Source: Oscillospiraceae bacterium (GTDB lineage: Bacteria; Bacillota; Clostridia; Oscillospirales; Ruminococcaceae). Taken from it: a stretch of DNA of 49,740 nt. The translations under genes were made by a program, and so were the position numbers. The stretch's first letter is position 1. Each line of letters opens with the position of its first letter. Below, one piece after another: positions 31,466 through 39,857 of this stretch. A model generated the notes under the pieces. It was not told where the DNA came from. It searched no databases and saw only the letters and a program-made list of their open reading frames with translations. The stretch covers positions 1 through 49,740 of the forward strand of contig JAGASN010000050.1 in the NCBI GenBank assembly GCA_017847875.1, written 5' to 3'.

Positions 31466-32962
31466 ATGTTCTGTCTTTCAAAATCAAAATACTGCGGTCT
31501 TTGGCAATGCCCGAAAATCGCGTGGATGAAAAAATATATGCCGGAAGAATTTGTTGCGGACGGCGCTGCTGTTGAAAGGATGAATAACGGAAACGAAGTC
31601 GGCGATCTTGCAATGGGTCTATTCGGCGATTTTGTTGAAGTGACTTCGTTTGATGGGGAAAAGCTTGATCTTTCCGCAATGATTGAAAAAACGAAGGAAG
31701 AAATGGAAAAGGGTACCGCCGTTATCTGCGAAGCTTCCTTTGATTACAACGGACTTTACTGCGCCGTTGATATTCTTAAAGAAGAAAACGGCGGTTGGGC
31801 TATTTATGAGGTAAAAAGTTCCACACACGATGATAAGGAAGTCTATCTTGCGGATATTGCCTATCAGAAATATGTTCTTGAAAACTGCGGAGTAAACGTA
31901 ACCGGAACACACCTTATAACCATAAACAGCGGCTATGTTTTTGACGGGAAGCTCGATATACATAAGCTTTTCCGTATAACCGACGTTTCCTCCGCAATTG
32001 TTCCGGAAGAAAACAGCATTAAGGGCAACCTTATGATTGCGGAAAGGTTTCTCCGCAATCCTGCTGAACCGGACATTCTTATCAACGAAAACTGCAACAA
32101 ACCTTATAAATGCGGTTTCTGGAAGCATTGCGCAAAGGACGTTCCGAGTCCTTCGGTTTTCGATTTATACCGAATGCCTTTCAAAAAGAAAATCGATTAT
32201 TACCGGAAAGGAGAAGCGGCTTTTCCTGATCTTATTCTCGATTCCGGTATCACCAATGAAAAACAGCTCCGCCAGATGGAATATGCTCTTTCCAAAAAAG
32301 GAACTTATATAGACAAAGACGGAATCAGAGATTTTTTGAGAACTCTTTCCTATCCTATTTATTTTCTTGATTTTGAAACAATGCAGCCGGTTATTCCGCG
32401 GTATATAGGAACAAAACCCTATGCGCAGATCCCGTTCCAGTATTCGCTCCATTATATTGAGCACGAAGGAGGAAAGCTTGAGCACAAAGAATTTCTTGCG
32501 GAATCAGGCGCGGACCCCAGAAGAGCCATTGCGGAAAGCCTTTGCAGGGATATTCCGATGAACGTATGTGTAACGGCATATAACAAGGCTTTTGAATGCA
32601 CAAGGCTCAAAGAACTCGCGGAAGCATTTCCGGACATTTCAGAGCATCTGCTTAATATTGAGCAGAACATCAAAGATTTGCTTGTGCCGTTCCAATCCGG
32701 ATACTATTATAACCGTGCCATGGGCGGAAGTTTTTCCATAAAAAGCGTTCTTCCTGCAATTTTTCCGGATGATCCGGCTTTGGATTACCACAACCTTGAA
32801 GGAGTTCATAACGGCGGAGAGGCAATGGCAATTTTTCCAAAGATAAAGGATATGCCGCCGGAAGAGCAGATAACCGCGCGGTATAATCTGCTTAAATATT
32901 GCGAACTTGATACACTTGCGATGGTAAAGGTCTGGGAAGAACTTTTAAGAGCGGCAGAATAA
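31466..32962 (+). CDS. DUF2779 protein: Cas4-like nuclease plus DEDD exonuclease domain
   Basis: 498 residues. N-terminal half: Cas4-like PD-(D/E)xK nuclease with Asp102 (CAVDIL) and the E-V-K motif at 115-117 (IYEVKSST). Cysteines at 3, 10 and 15 and at 210, 216 and 222 (NENCNKPYKCGFWKHC) suit a Cas4-type iron-sulfur cluster. C-terminal half: RNase H-fold exonuclease with LDFETMQP (Asp302, Glu304), VTAYNKAFECTRLKELAE and a late Asp in YCELDTLAMV. This is the DUF2779 family architecture. Role unknown; association with the preceding GIY-YIG gene and the nearby RNA-repair genes suggests nucleic-acid processing or defence. The ribosome site is weak. Confidence 0.8.
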   Translation: MFCLSKSKYCGLWQCPKIAWMKKYMPEEFVADGAAVERMNNGNEVGDLAMGLFGDFVEVTSFDGEKLDLSAMIEKTKEEMEKGTAVICEASFDYNGLYCAVDILKEENGGWAIYEVKSSTHDDKEVYLADIAYQKYVLENCGVNVTGTHLITINSGYVFDGKLDIHKLFRITDVSSAIVPEENSIKGNLMIAERFLRNPAEPDILINENCNKPYKCGFWKHCAKDVPSPSVFDLYRMPFKKKIDYYRKGEAAFPDLILDSGITNEKQLRQMEYALSKKGTYIDKDGIRDFLRTLSYPIYFLDFETMQPVIPRYIGTKPYAQIPFQYSLHYIEHEGGKLEHKEFLAESGADPRRAIAESLCRDIPMNVCVTAYNKAFECTRLKELAEAFPDISEHLLNIEQNIKDLLVPFQSGYYYNRAMGGSFSIKSVLPAIFPDDPALDYHNLEGVHNGGEAMAIFPKIKDMPPEEQITARYNLLKYCELDTLAMVKVWEELLRAAE

Positions 32963-32969
32963 CGAAAGA

Positions 32970-33004
32970 GGCCCGTGCTCAAAATGAGCACGGGCCTTGT
33001 TTTT
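32970..33004 (+). terminator. Terminator after the DUF2779 gene
   Basis: GGCCCGTGCTC, loop AAAAT, GAGCACGGGCC followed by TTGTTTTTT; nearly the same stem as at 8903. Confidence 0.88.
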
Positions 33005-33074
33005 TGGTGCTCAAGCTTCGACACCCTTCCCAAATGTTCACGGTGGAAGCACCGTTTTTCGTCAATATGTACAG

Positions 33075-33248
33075 TCAAATGCCGCTGCGGTTAGCAAAAT
33101 CCAACATGGAAAAACAGTATTTTTGCCAGTTTTTCAATGTTGTCTGTGAAGGGTCGCCTTCGCGGATCCTCATTGTTCTTCGGATTTCTTTTGGAATGAC
33201 AACACGACCAAGGTCATCAATCCTTCTGACAATTCCCGTTGCTTTCAT
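33075..33248 (-). pseudogene. SpoVT/AbrB-type regulator, truncated
   Basis: ATG at 33248 with AGGAGG upstream encodes MKATGIVRRIDDLGRVVIPK then EIRRTMRIREGDP, which matches the swapped-hairpin AbrB domain of SpoVT almost exactly. At that point the sequence leaves the family and stops at residue 57; SpoVT is about 178 residues with a GAF domain. Either a frameshift or deletion has removed the end, or this is a short AbrB-only protein with a new tail. The intact AbrB part could still bind DNA. SpoVT relatives point to a spore-forming ancestor. Confidence 0.7.
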
Positions 33249-33388
33249 ATTTTAAAAACCTCCTGTTAAATCTTGCTTTTACTTCCATATTATTTGCAGG
33301 AGATTTTTGTATATTCAAATTTAAAAACAGGCGGAATTTGGAAAATTCCTTTGATTGAATCAATAGCATATAAAATTGATTTTGACGC

Positions 33389-33428
33389 AAAAAAGAGGTC
33401 ACACCCAAAATGCAGGTGTGACCTTTTT
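33389..33428. terminator. GGTCACACC terminator hairpin
   Basis: AAAAGAGGTCACACC, loop, GGTGTGACCTTTTT; closely related to the stem at 17690. A second small hairpin GTACTC/GAGTAC sits at 33436-33451, between it and the ferritin stop. The rest of 33249-33388 holds nothing recognisable. Confidence 0.8.
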
Positions 33429-33474
33429 ATTTCCGTACTCAAATGAGTACCGGCTTTTCATTTTTTATGATTGT

Positions 33475-33987
33475 TTAAAGAACCAAAGAAGGTGCGGAAT
33501 AAACTCTTGCCGCAAGTTCCTTATCGAGAAGATAAAGGCTTCTTGGGTCGGAACCGAAAAGTTCCATTTTTGAAATAAGCCCGTTTGCGTTGGCTTCTTC
33601 CTCACCCTGCTCTTTAATGAACCAATCGAGGAACTGCATGGTGCGGTAATCCTTGATCTCTTCTGCGGCGGAATAGATATCGTTGATGAGAGAAGTGACG
33701 TATTCTTCGTGTTCAAGGCCGGCTTTCAGAACGTCCATTCCGGTTTCAAAAACCTTATCGGGTTTTGAGATTTCTTCAAGGGTTATGGTTTTGCTTTCGT
33801 TCTGAAGATACTGATAGAAAAGCATCGCGTGGTCGCGTTCTTCCTGCGCCTGGATAAGATACCAGTTCGCGAAGCCATCAAGACCTTTTGATTTAAACCA
33901 GTTTGAAAAATCAAGATAGAGATAAGCGGAATAAAATTCCTTGTTTATCTGTTGGTTAAGCAGTTCGTGTACTTTGGAGTTCATCAT
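33475..33987 (-). CDS. ftn: Ferritin
   Basis: Non-haem bacterial ferritin storing iron and detoxifying Fe2+/peroxide in the cytoplasm. 170 residues from the ATG at 33987, preceded by GGGGAG. The four-helix bundle carries diiron ligands in NQQINKEFYSAYLYLDFSNW, AQEERDHAMLFYQYLQ (ExxH) and later DWFIKEQGEEEANANGLI. The next gene upstream is superoxide reductase with a 30-base gap, so both are one oxidative-stress unit. Confidence 0.92.
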   Translation of the reverse strand: MMNSKVHELLNQQINKEFYSAYLYLDFSNWFKSKGLDGFANWYLIQAQEERDHAMLFYQYLQNESKTITLEEISKPDKVFETGMDVLKAGLEHEEYVTSLINDIYSAAEEIKDYRTMQFLDWFIKEQGEEEANANGLISKMELFGSDPRSLYLLDKELAARVYSAPSLVL

Positions 33988-34017
33988 TTTCTTCTCCCCT
34001 TTCCTTAACCGAAACAA

Positions 34018-34401
34018 TCAGACTTCGGTTTTCCAAAGACCGTGGAGATTGCAGTAAGCAAAAACTTCGACCGGTTTTTCCTCATGGAGAGCAAAAACCG
34101 CTTTGGGTTCTTCGCCGGGATTAAGGTTCTTTCTGTAACCGCCTTTATCGGTTTTAAGATAGATCCAAAGGATACTGTGTTCTTCCGCCATGGGGTGGTT
34201 TACGGAACCGACGGTAACTTTTACAAGGTTGCCTTCAACTTCAACAACGGGAATATGTTTTTCGTGGCTTGCTTCAACAACGCCGGGTTCAAGAGCGGTC
34301 ATTTTCTGTCCGCAGCACATAACCGGAACTCCGGCATCGTTGACCATTTCGATTACGTTTCCACAATGTTCACAAATATAAAATTTAGCTTTTTCTTTCA
34401 T
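34018..34401 (-). CDS. dfx: Desulfoferrodoxin (superoxide reductase)
   Basis: Two-iron superoxide reductase of anaerobes, reducing superoxide to peroxide without making oxygen. 127 residues. The desulforedoxin-type domain holds FYICEHCGNVIEMV and VPVMCCGQKM (Fe(Cys)4). The catalytic neelaredoxin domain holds EKHIPVVEVEG, VNHPMAEEHSILWIYL and AYCNLHGLW, giving the His4-Cys iron site and the active Glu/Lys loop. Complete. Upstream of ferritin in one operon. Confidence 0.93.
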   Translation of the reverse strand: MKEKAKFYICEHCGNVIEMVNDAGVPVMCCGQKMTALEPGVVEASHEKHIPVVEVEGNLVKVTVGSVNHPMAEEHSILWIYLKTDKGGYRKNLNPGEEPKAVFALHEEKPVEVFAYCNLHGLWKTEV

Positions 34402-34500
34402 TATAATATACCTCCGAATTTGTTTTTTATTTAAAATGTTTGGTGTTTTTTCTTTGTGACTGAATTATAACAAATTCCGTTTTTGTTTTCCGTGACAAAG

Positions 34501-35394
34501 TCACAAAAAAAGAGATTTTATCAGCGCGGGTTTAATTTTTTCATAAATTTCATCAAAATCGGAAATCGGAAGAGGGTTTTCCCCTTTTCCGATTTCAACG
34601 GTAAAACCCGGACGCCCGAATTTTTCAATATACCAATCCTTAAGACCGCCGTTTGATGCCATTCCGGAAGGAACTGCGGTTCTGTAACCGCAGGAAAGCG
34701 CAAATTCCTGTGCAATATCGCGGCTTATCATCGGTGTTTTCGGACCGTAATACCAATAAACTTCCTCGCCCTGGGAATGGAAGGACCAAAGGCGTTTTAT
34801 ATCAAAAGTGCTGCAAAAGCCGCAAACGGCCCTTGTTTCCGGCTCGGAAAAAGGTTTTGGACCGCCATATTGCCTTGGAGAAGGCCCGAAAATTCCGCTT
34901 CTGCGTTCCTGTTCCCGAAGAATTTCCCAACCCGCTCCGAAATTGTGGTTCAGATCCACTCCTCTTGCGTTTGCGTTCCAATGCTCAAAATCGCCTTTCG
35001 CAATACGTTCTATTCTTTTTCCGGAGGAAAAGGCCGTTCCTGCGCCGAGGATATTTATATTCACTCCGTCCGGATTGAGCACCGGAACCACCGTTAAACC
35101 TCTTTTGAGAATTGCCGCACCGATGTTTTTTTCACAAAGTTTTCCGCCCTGCTCAAAAGCTTCGCAAAGTTCTTCGAAAAAGCGCAAAAGAACCAGCGAA
35201 GTCAGCCATTCGCTTCCGTGGGTTGCGCCCACAAAAAGAGCCGAACCAACGGTTTTTCCAAGCGTGAGCACCGGAATTTTTCTTCCGAGCACGCTTTTCC
35301 CGATGAAAAAGCTTTTTGAGCACGGATGTTTTTTTGTAATTTCCTTTATATAAAAATTCAGATTTTCCGCCGTTGGCAGTTTATAAAATTCCAA
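34501..35394 (-). CDS. M14 zinc carboxypeptidase-like protein
   Basis: 297-residue M14 metallopeptidase, close in length to gamma-D-glutamyl-meso-DAP peptidases that trim cell-wall peptides. Zinc ligands in GATHGSEWL (HxxE) and the third His in LWSFHSQGEEVYWYYG; substrate-binding NANARGVDLNHNFGAGW; catalytic Glu in GFTVEIGKGENP. No signal peptide, so probably cytoplasmic recycling. Start is a TTG at 35394 with GGAGG nine bases upstream. Divergent from the NUDIX gene. Confidence 0.88.
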   Translation of the reverse strand: MEFYKLPTAENLNFYIKEITKKHPCSKSFFIGKSVLGRKIPVLTLGKTVGSALFVGATHGSEWLTSLVLLRFFEELCEAFEQGGKLCEKNIGAAILKRGLTVVPVLNPDGVNINILGAGTAFSSGKRIERIAKGDFEHWNANARGVDLNHNFGAGWEILREQERRSGIFGPSPRQYGGPKPFSEPETRAVCGFCSTFDIKRLWSFHSQGEEVYWYYGPKTPMISRDIAQEFALSCGYRTAVPSGMASNGGLKDWYIEKFGRPGFTVEIGKGENPLPISDFDEIYEKIKPALIKSLFL

Positions 35395-35475
35395 AACAAT
35401 TTTCCTCCCGCATATTCAAATCTTCTTAAATATATGATAAAATATTTAAAAATAGGCAAAGGGAGCGAATTCTTT

Positions 35476-36012
35476 ATGGTTGTTCCGGAAAAAACAAAAT
35501 CTTCCACCGAAGTTTTCAGCGGTCACATTATGAAAGTTTATAAGGACGAAATTTTCCTCGGGGAAAAAACCGCCACCCGGGAAGTTGTTCGCCACAAGGG
35601 CGCAACGGCAATTCTTGCTGTTGATGAAAAAGGCTCTGCTTTTTTTGTTGAGCAGTTCCGCTATCCCATCGGCGCACCGGTTTTTGAGGCACCCGCAGGA
35701 AAAATTGACCCGGGCGAAATTCCTCTTGAATGCGCAAAGCGCGAACTTCTTGAAGAATGCGGCGTTACCGCCGAAAAATGGACGGAGCTTGGACCAATGT
35801 TTTCCTCTCCCGGTTTTTGCGACGAGGTCATTCATCTTTTCCTTGCGGAAAATCTTTCGGAATCCGTTCCGAACCCTGATGAAGATGAATTTCTTGATAT
35901 AATAAGGCTTCCCCTTTCCGAAGTTCTTGAAAAAGTCCGCAAAGGAGAAATCCCCGATTCCAAAACCCAGATTCTTGTCCTTCGGGTCTGCGATATTCTT
36001 GGTATAAGATAA
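35476..36012 (+). CDS. NUDIX hydrolase, ADP-ribose pyrophosphatase type
   Basis: 178 residues from the ATG at 35476 (GGGAG upstream; the frame is open further but without a site). The Nudix box, GKIDPGEIPLECAKRELLEE followed by CGV, fits Gx5Ex7REUxEExGU. Preceding FVEQFRYPIGAPVFEAPAG is typical of ADP-ribose pyrophosphatases (NudF type), which cleave ADP-ribose to AMP and ribose-5-phosphate. Followed by its own terminator. Confidence 0.9.
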   Translation: MVVPEKTKSSTEVFSGHIMKVYKDEIFLGEKTATREVVRHKGATAILAVDEKGSAFFVEQFRYPIGAPVFEAPAGKIDPGEIPLECAKRELLEECGVTAEKWTELGPMFSSPGFCDEVIHLFLAENLSESVPNPDEDEFLDIIRLPLSEVLEKVRKGEIPDSKTQILVLRVCDILGIR

Positions 36013-36045
36013 AAAAACACCTGCCTTGCGGCAGGTGTTTTTTTT
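36011..36045. terminator. Terminator after the NUDIX gene
   Basis: AAAAAAACACCTGCC, loop TTGC, GGCAGGTGTTTTTTTT. Symmetric, so it also ends the minus-strand DUF4015/rnf operon. Confidence 0.92.
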
Positions 36046-36055
36046 GATTAAGTTA

Positions 36056-37450
36056 TCAGCCTTCCGGAATAAAATCTTTGATTCCGGGTGCTTCCTCGAC
36101 CCATCCGGTTCTGTTTTCCTCTTCCGGCTCATCTTCGCTTTCCTCCGGAACTTCTTCCGGTTCGGAAGTTTGCGGCGGAGTTACCGGTTCCTGGGGTGTA
36201 ACCGGCTGAACCGGAACATTGGGCTGTGCGGGAACCTGTTCCTCCGGAACCTCCACCGGTTCTTCCGGAACGCCGGTGAAATATGCTTCATTATAAAGAA
36301 GAATATATCCTGCGGCGCCTTTTGTTTCAAGATATTCAAAAATTCCGGCAGTCTGTTCTTTTGTGTAACCTTCAAAATCAAAAACAGGAAGAACTTTCAG
36401 ACCGTTTATATTTCCCAGATATTCATAAATCTTCACAAAAACTTCGGTGATATCTTCCGGCGCTCTTCTGAAATAGAAATCGTCGCTGAATTTTTCGCCG
36501 ATGTAATCGTCAATGTCTATCCGCGGAGCATAGCCATCGCCGGAAAGGGAAAGGGGGCTTTCGCCATAGATATCCGAACCGGTTACGGCGGAATAGCTTT
36601 CAAAACCGATTATAAGGTCGGTTTCCGTAACAACTGTTGCGGAATAAATTCTTCTGGAAAATTGGGCAAGAATTTCCGCTTTGGAAATTTCCTCGGCACC
36701 AACTCCGAAATAGGCGTATTCCATTCCTTCGTTTTCCGGGAAACGCATTCCCTCGAGAAAAATTGCATCTGCGCCGCTGTCAACAGCGTCATAAACAATA
36801 TCGAGGATATATTTCTGCGCGGTATCGGAATAGGGGTTGAGCCAGGGTTTTCCGCCGTTATCAACGCTGTCATCAAGCCAAAGGATTCCTTCGGCAGTTT
36901 CATAGCGGATAGCCATATCGTTGGCATTATAAGGCGCTGTGCTGTCCTCAAAGGCATAGATCCTTGTTACAACATCAAAGCCCATTTCCTTTGCGGTATC
37001 GATTCTTGCCTTGAGATTAATGGCTTTTTCGTGGGAAGCTCCGGCGTTTTTAACGCTTACCTGGTCGGAAAGGTATGTTACCGTTCCGTTTTGGGTTTTC
37101 ATATCGATAACAATTGCGCTGACTTCTTCGCCGAGAGATTTCAGGAAACCGTAAAAATCTATGGAATTATAGAGTTTTTCTTCCGGAACGGCAACCGCAA
37201 CGGTTTTCTTTTCCAAAAATTCCTCCGGTTCCGGTTCAAAAGCGGGTTCCTGGGGTTTTTCCGGAATCGGGTCTTCCTGAATTATCTCTTTGTTTTTTTC
37301 GTTGATGGCTTCCATAAGCGGTTCGTAAGAAAACCAGCCTATGGCGAAAAGGCAAACGGCAATTACCGCAATAAGAACGCCTTTTATTATTTTTCCGCGA
37401 ATCGGGTTATAGATTCTGGAACGATAGTGTTTTACTTTATATTTTTTCAT
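36056..37450 (-). CDS. DUF4015-type putative glycoside hydrolase, membrane anchored
   Basis: 464 residues from the ATG at 37450. A short basic cytoplasmic part, then one membrane helix (about 24-44, GKIIKGVLIAVIAVCLFAIG), a Pro/Glu linker, and a TIM-barrel-like domain (about 85-390): VSAIVIDMKTQNGTVTYLS, FDVVTRIYAFEDSTAPYN, GKPWLNPYSDTAQKYILDIV and GADAIFLEGMRFPENEG. These match DUF4015 putative glycoside hydrolases. A 75-residue acidic Pro-rich tail follows. Probably extracellular, acting on envelope polysaccharide. It directly follows rnfA, where rnfB is usually found. Confidence 0.78.
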   Translation of the reverse strand: MKKYKVKHYRSRIYNPIRGKIIKGVLIAVIAVCLFAIGWFSYEPLMEAINEKNKEIIQEDPIPEKPQEPAFEPEPEEFLEKKTVAVAVPEEKLYNSIDFYGFLKSLGEEVSAIVIDMKTQNGTVTYLSDQVSVKNAGASHEKAINLKARIDTAKEMGFDVVTRIYAFEDSTAPYNANDMAIRYETAEGILWLDDSVDNGGKPWLNPYSDTAQKYILDIVYDAVDSGADAIFLEGMRFPENEGMEYAYFGVGAEEISKAEILAQFSRRIYSATVVTETDLIIGFESYSAVTGSDIYGESPLSLSGDGYAPRIDIDDYIGEKFSDDFYFRRAPEDITEVFVKIYEYLGNINGLKVLPVFDFEGYTKEQTAGIFEYLETKGAAGYILLYNEAYFTGVPEEPVEVPEEQVPAQPNVPVQPVTPQEPVTPPQTSEPEEVPEESEDEPEEENRTGWVEEAPGIKDFIPEG

Positions 37451-37462
37451 AACAAACAACCT

Positions 37463-38056
37463 TTAAGTGGGAAGCTGGTGGCCTACCAGACCATAGAAAG
37501 CAAGGGAAAGAAGGCCAAGATAGATAAGTGCAATGGGAATTCCGCGGAAAATTTTCGGAACGCGGCAATATTCAAGTCTTGTAAGACCATAGGCAACAAC
37601 AATCGCCGCAAAACCGAAGCCGAGGCTCATTCCTATTCCGTAGCCAAGGGTTGTGATAAGGTCAAACCTTGCGTTTGCGGGAATAAGAAGAGTTCCCAGA
37701 GCGGCGCAGTTGAAAACCGCCGTTCCGAGATTTATTCCAAGGTTTTCAAATTTTTCCGGAAGGAATTTTTTGATAAGAAGATATGCCGCAATATATACCA
37801 CAGCCATAACCGCAATATACATTACCGGAACAAGAACATGTCTCATTGCGCTTCCGTGGAGAATTCCGTTAAGCGGATATCCGATAAGTCCGGAAACCGT
37901 TGTTACACCCGTAAGCAAAAGGGTATATTTTATAATCTCGCCGGGACGCTTTGTGAGATAGAACATCCAGCTTGTTCCAAGAGCTCTGGTGAAAATAATA
38001 TTTTCAACAAAAAGCGCGGTCAGCATCATTGTGAGGAACTGAAAAATATAACTCAT
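37463..38056 (-). CDS. rnfA: RnfA subunit
   Basis: 197-residue, six-helix membrane subunit of the Rnf (ferredoxin:NAD oxidoreductase) complex and paralogous to RnfE; together they hold an intramembrane iron-sulfur centre. Family signatures are LTALFVENIIFTRALGTSWM and, in the second half, LGINLGTAVFNCAALGTLL with its conserved Cys. Overlaps rnfE by four bases (ATGA). In usual operons rnfB follows; here the DUF4015 gene does. The expected first-half Cys partner (often in NxxxxxxxLGLCP-like segments) is not obvious, so cluster binding is uncertain. Confidence 0.85.
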   Translation of the reverse strand: MSYIFQFLTMMLTALFVENIIFTRALGTSWMFYLTKRPGEIIKYTLLLTGVTTVSGLIGYPLNGILHGSAMRHVLVPVMYIAVMAVVYIAAYLLIKKFLPEKFENLGINLGTAVFNCAALGTLLIPANARFDLITTLGYGIGMSLGFGFAAIVVAYGLTRLEYCRVPKIFRGIPIALIYLGLLSLAFYGLVGHQLPT

Positions 38057-38670
38057 GCGCCTTCCTCCTCACCTTTTTCGCTCTTTTTGAAGATTTCCTT
38101 GATCCAGTTAACAATTGCCGCCATAAAACCAAGAAGAATAAATCCCCAGAAAGGAAGTTTTGCCGCGGGATAAATTGCATCTGCAAGCTTAAATCCCCAA
38201 AGGCTTCCGCTTCCGAGAAATTCCCTTGCCGCGCCGAGAATCACCGCAGTGATTATAAATCCGGCGGTTATGCAAAGTCCGCTGAAAATTGCTTTTATCG
38301 GGGTTTGCTTTTCGGCAATTTTTGAAGAATATATTATCGGAACGGTTGAAACCGCCAGAAGCGCGGGATAAATTCCGGATGAATCGAAAATTGTTGCGGA
38401 AATGCTTCCGCTTAAAGAATATGCCGGAACAAGCATTGCCGCGGAAAAAAGCGCATAGCAAACAAGATTGAAACCTGCGGGAATCTTTTTTCCTATGGTT
38501 GAAGCAAAAAGCATCACCGGAACGGTGACGAAGAAAAACGTTATGGAAAGGGCCGCCGCGTTCTGGAGGTTTGTATCCCCTGCGGCAAGGTGACCGATTA
38601 TAAGACCGAGAACAAGAACCGGGTTTTTAAAAAAGATATAGCCGAGGCTTTCCTTCAGTTCAGATTTCAT
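38053..38670 (-). CDS. rnfE: RnfE subunit
   Basis: 205-residue integral membrane subunit paired with RnfA. Starts KSELKESLGYIFFKNPVLVL then GLIIGHLAAGDTNLQNAAAL, the latter corresponding to the family's LGLCPxLAVT region but without a cysteine. Later segments LCITAGFIITAVILGAARE and AKLPFWGFILLGFMAAI match RnfE. Standard RnfE carries conserved cysteines for the shared iron-sulfur cluster; I see Cys only in FNLVCYALF and GLCITAG. Overlaps its neighbours by four bases each side. Confidence 0.85.
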   Translation of the reverse strand: MKSELKESLGYIFFKNPVLVLGLIIGHLAAGDTNLQNAAALSITFFFVTVPVMLFASTIGKKIPAGFNLVCYALFSAAMLVPAYSLSGSISATIFDSSGIYPALLAVSTVPIIYSSKIAEKQTPIKAIFSGLCITAGFIITAVILGAAREFLGSGSLWGFKLADAIYPAAKLPFWGFILLGFMAAIVNWIKEIFKKSEKGEEEGA

Positions 38671-39857
38671 AACTGCAGAGCCTCCTCTTCTTTTTCTTCG
38701 GAATTTTCGGAAAGGTCAATTTCCTCCGGCTCTTTTTCCGGCAAAATTTCCTCTTCGGAGATTTCTTCCGTTTTGATTTCCGGAAGTTCTTCCGGTTCTT
38801 TGGCTTTTTCGATAACGCGGATAACCGGTTTTTCCTCTTCCTTTTTATTTTTGCGCAGTTTTGTTTCCTCTTTTATTGAAGCAACAAAAGATTCTTTGTG
38901 GCGGGAAACATGAAGAACGCTTTCGCAGATTGCATCATAAATCGGCGAAAAAACATTCATAACGATAAGGGCGCTGGCAAATCCCATTTCGAATCCACCG
39001 AAATAGCGGAAAAGGAAAACAACAATTGCGGAAGAAATTCCCGCCATAAGTTTTCCGAAATCGCGTTTCGGCGAAGTTACCGGTTCGGTAAGCATAAAGA
39101 AAGCTCCGAAAACAACGGTTCCGCTGAAAAGTTCATAGCAAAGCGCTTCAAAAGGCGAACCGCCTATTCTTGGGAAAAGGAGGCAGAGAAGCGCATAAGG
39201 AACGATAAAAGAAACGGGAGTTATCCAGTTTATCGCTTTTTTTACGATAAGGAAAATTCCGCAGGCGGCAACAACAAGAATGTTGGTTGCGCCCATGGGA
39301 CCCGGTGCGCTTCCGAGAAGCATATCGAGAACGTTATAATCCGGAACTGCGCCGAGAGAAAGGCTGTAAGCAGGGCTCTGGGCAATTTTTGCCGTACTTT
39401 CGCCGAAAATTTCAATGGCCTGCATTGTTGCGGGATATCTGAAAACAAGTTCCGGCCAACAGATTGCAACCGAAGCAAAACCTACTGCGGCGGGGTTGAA
39501 AAGGTTGCTTCCTGTTCCGCCGAAGGGGATTTTTACAACAAAAATTGCAACCGCGCAGGCGGAAATTACAACGTAATAAGGGATATCCGCCGGAAGAAGA
39601 AGCGGAATTATAAGTCCTGTGATAATCGGGGTAAGGTCCGGCACCGGTTTTTCACGGAGAAGAAGCGCGCCCAAAACGGAAAGAACGCTGCAGCAAAGGG
39701 CACCGCAAAGACCGAGAACAAGGCTTCTTGCGCCGTGATAGAAAAACGCCATAAGATAAATCGGCAAAAGCGCAACGATAACGTCGGTCATCATTGTTAC
39801 AACAGATTCACTTTGTCTTACGTGGGGTGCGTTCTGGAACATCAGTTTTTCCTTCAT
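38667..39857 (-). CDS. rnfD: RnfD subunit with acidic tail
   Basis: 396 residues; about 310 form the ten-helix RnfD/NqrB membrane core, starting QNAPHVRQSESVVTMMTDVI and including PFGGTGSNLFNPAAVGFASV and GTVVFGAFFMLTEPVTSPKR. The rest is a long Glu/Lys-rich tail (EEEKPVIRVIEKAKEPEELP and onward) not usual in RnfD. The (S/T)xATP motif that takes covalent FMN, expected before LDMLLGSAPGPMG, is not visible; that stretch reads FGESTAKIAQSPAYSLSLG. The gene for RnfG, the other flavinylated subunit, should follow but is missing. Confidence 0.85.
   Translation of the reverse strand: MKEKLMFQNAPHVRQSESVVTMMTDVIVALLPIYLMAFFYHGARSLVLGLCGALCCSVLSVLGALLLREKPVPDLTPIITGLIIPLLLPADIPYYVVISACAVAIFVVKIPFGGTGSNLFNPAAVGFASVAICWPELVFRYPATMQAIEIFGESTAKIAQSPAYSLSLGAVPDYNVLDMLLGSAPGPMGATNILVVAACGIFLIVKKAINWITPVSFIVPYALLCLLFPRIGGSPFEALCYELFSGTVVFGAFFMLTEPVTSPKRDFGKLMAGISSAIVVFLFRYFGGFEMGFASALIVMNVFSPIYDAICESVLHVSRHKESFVASIKEETKLRKNKKEEEKPVIRVIEKAKEPEELPEIKTEEISEEEILPEKEPEEIDLSENSEEKEEEALQL

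Noticed and set aside
31466..32962. A CRISPR Cas4 gene
   Set aside because: The Cas4-like half is fused to a DEDD exonuclease in the DUF2779 architecture and there is no CRISPR array or cas1/cas2 in the window.
36026..38173. 715-codon plus-strand frame opposite DUF4015/rnfA
   Set aside because: Shadow of recognised minus-strand genes; composition is unlike a protein and no ribosome site is present.
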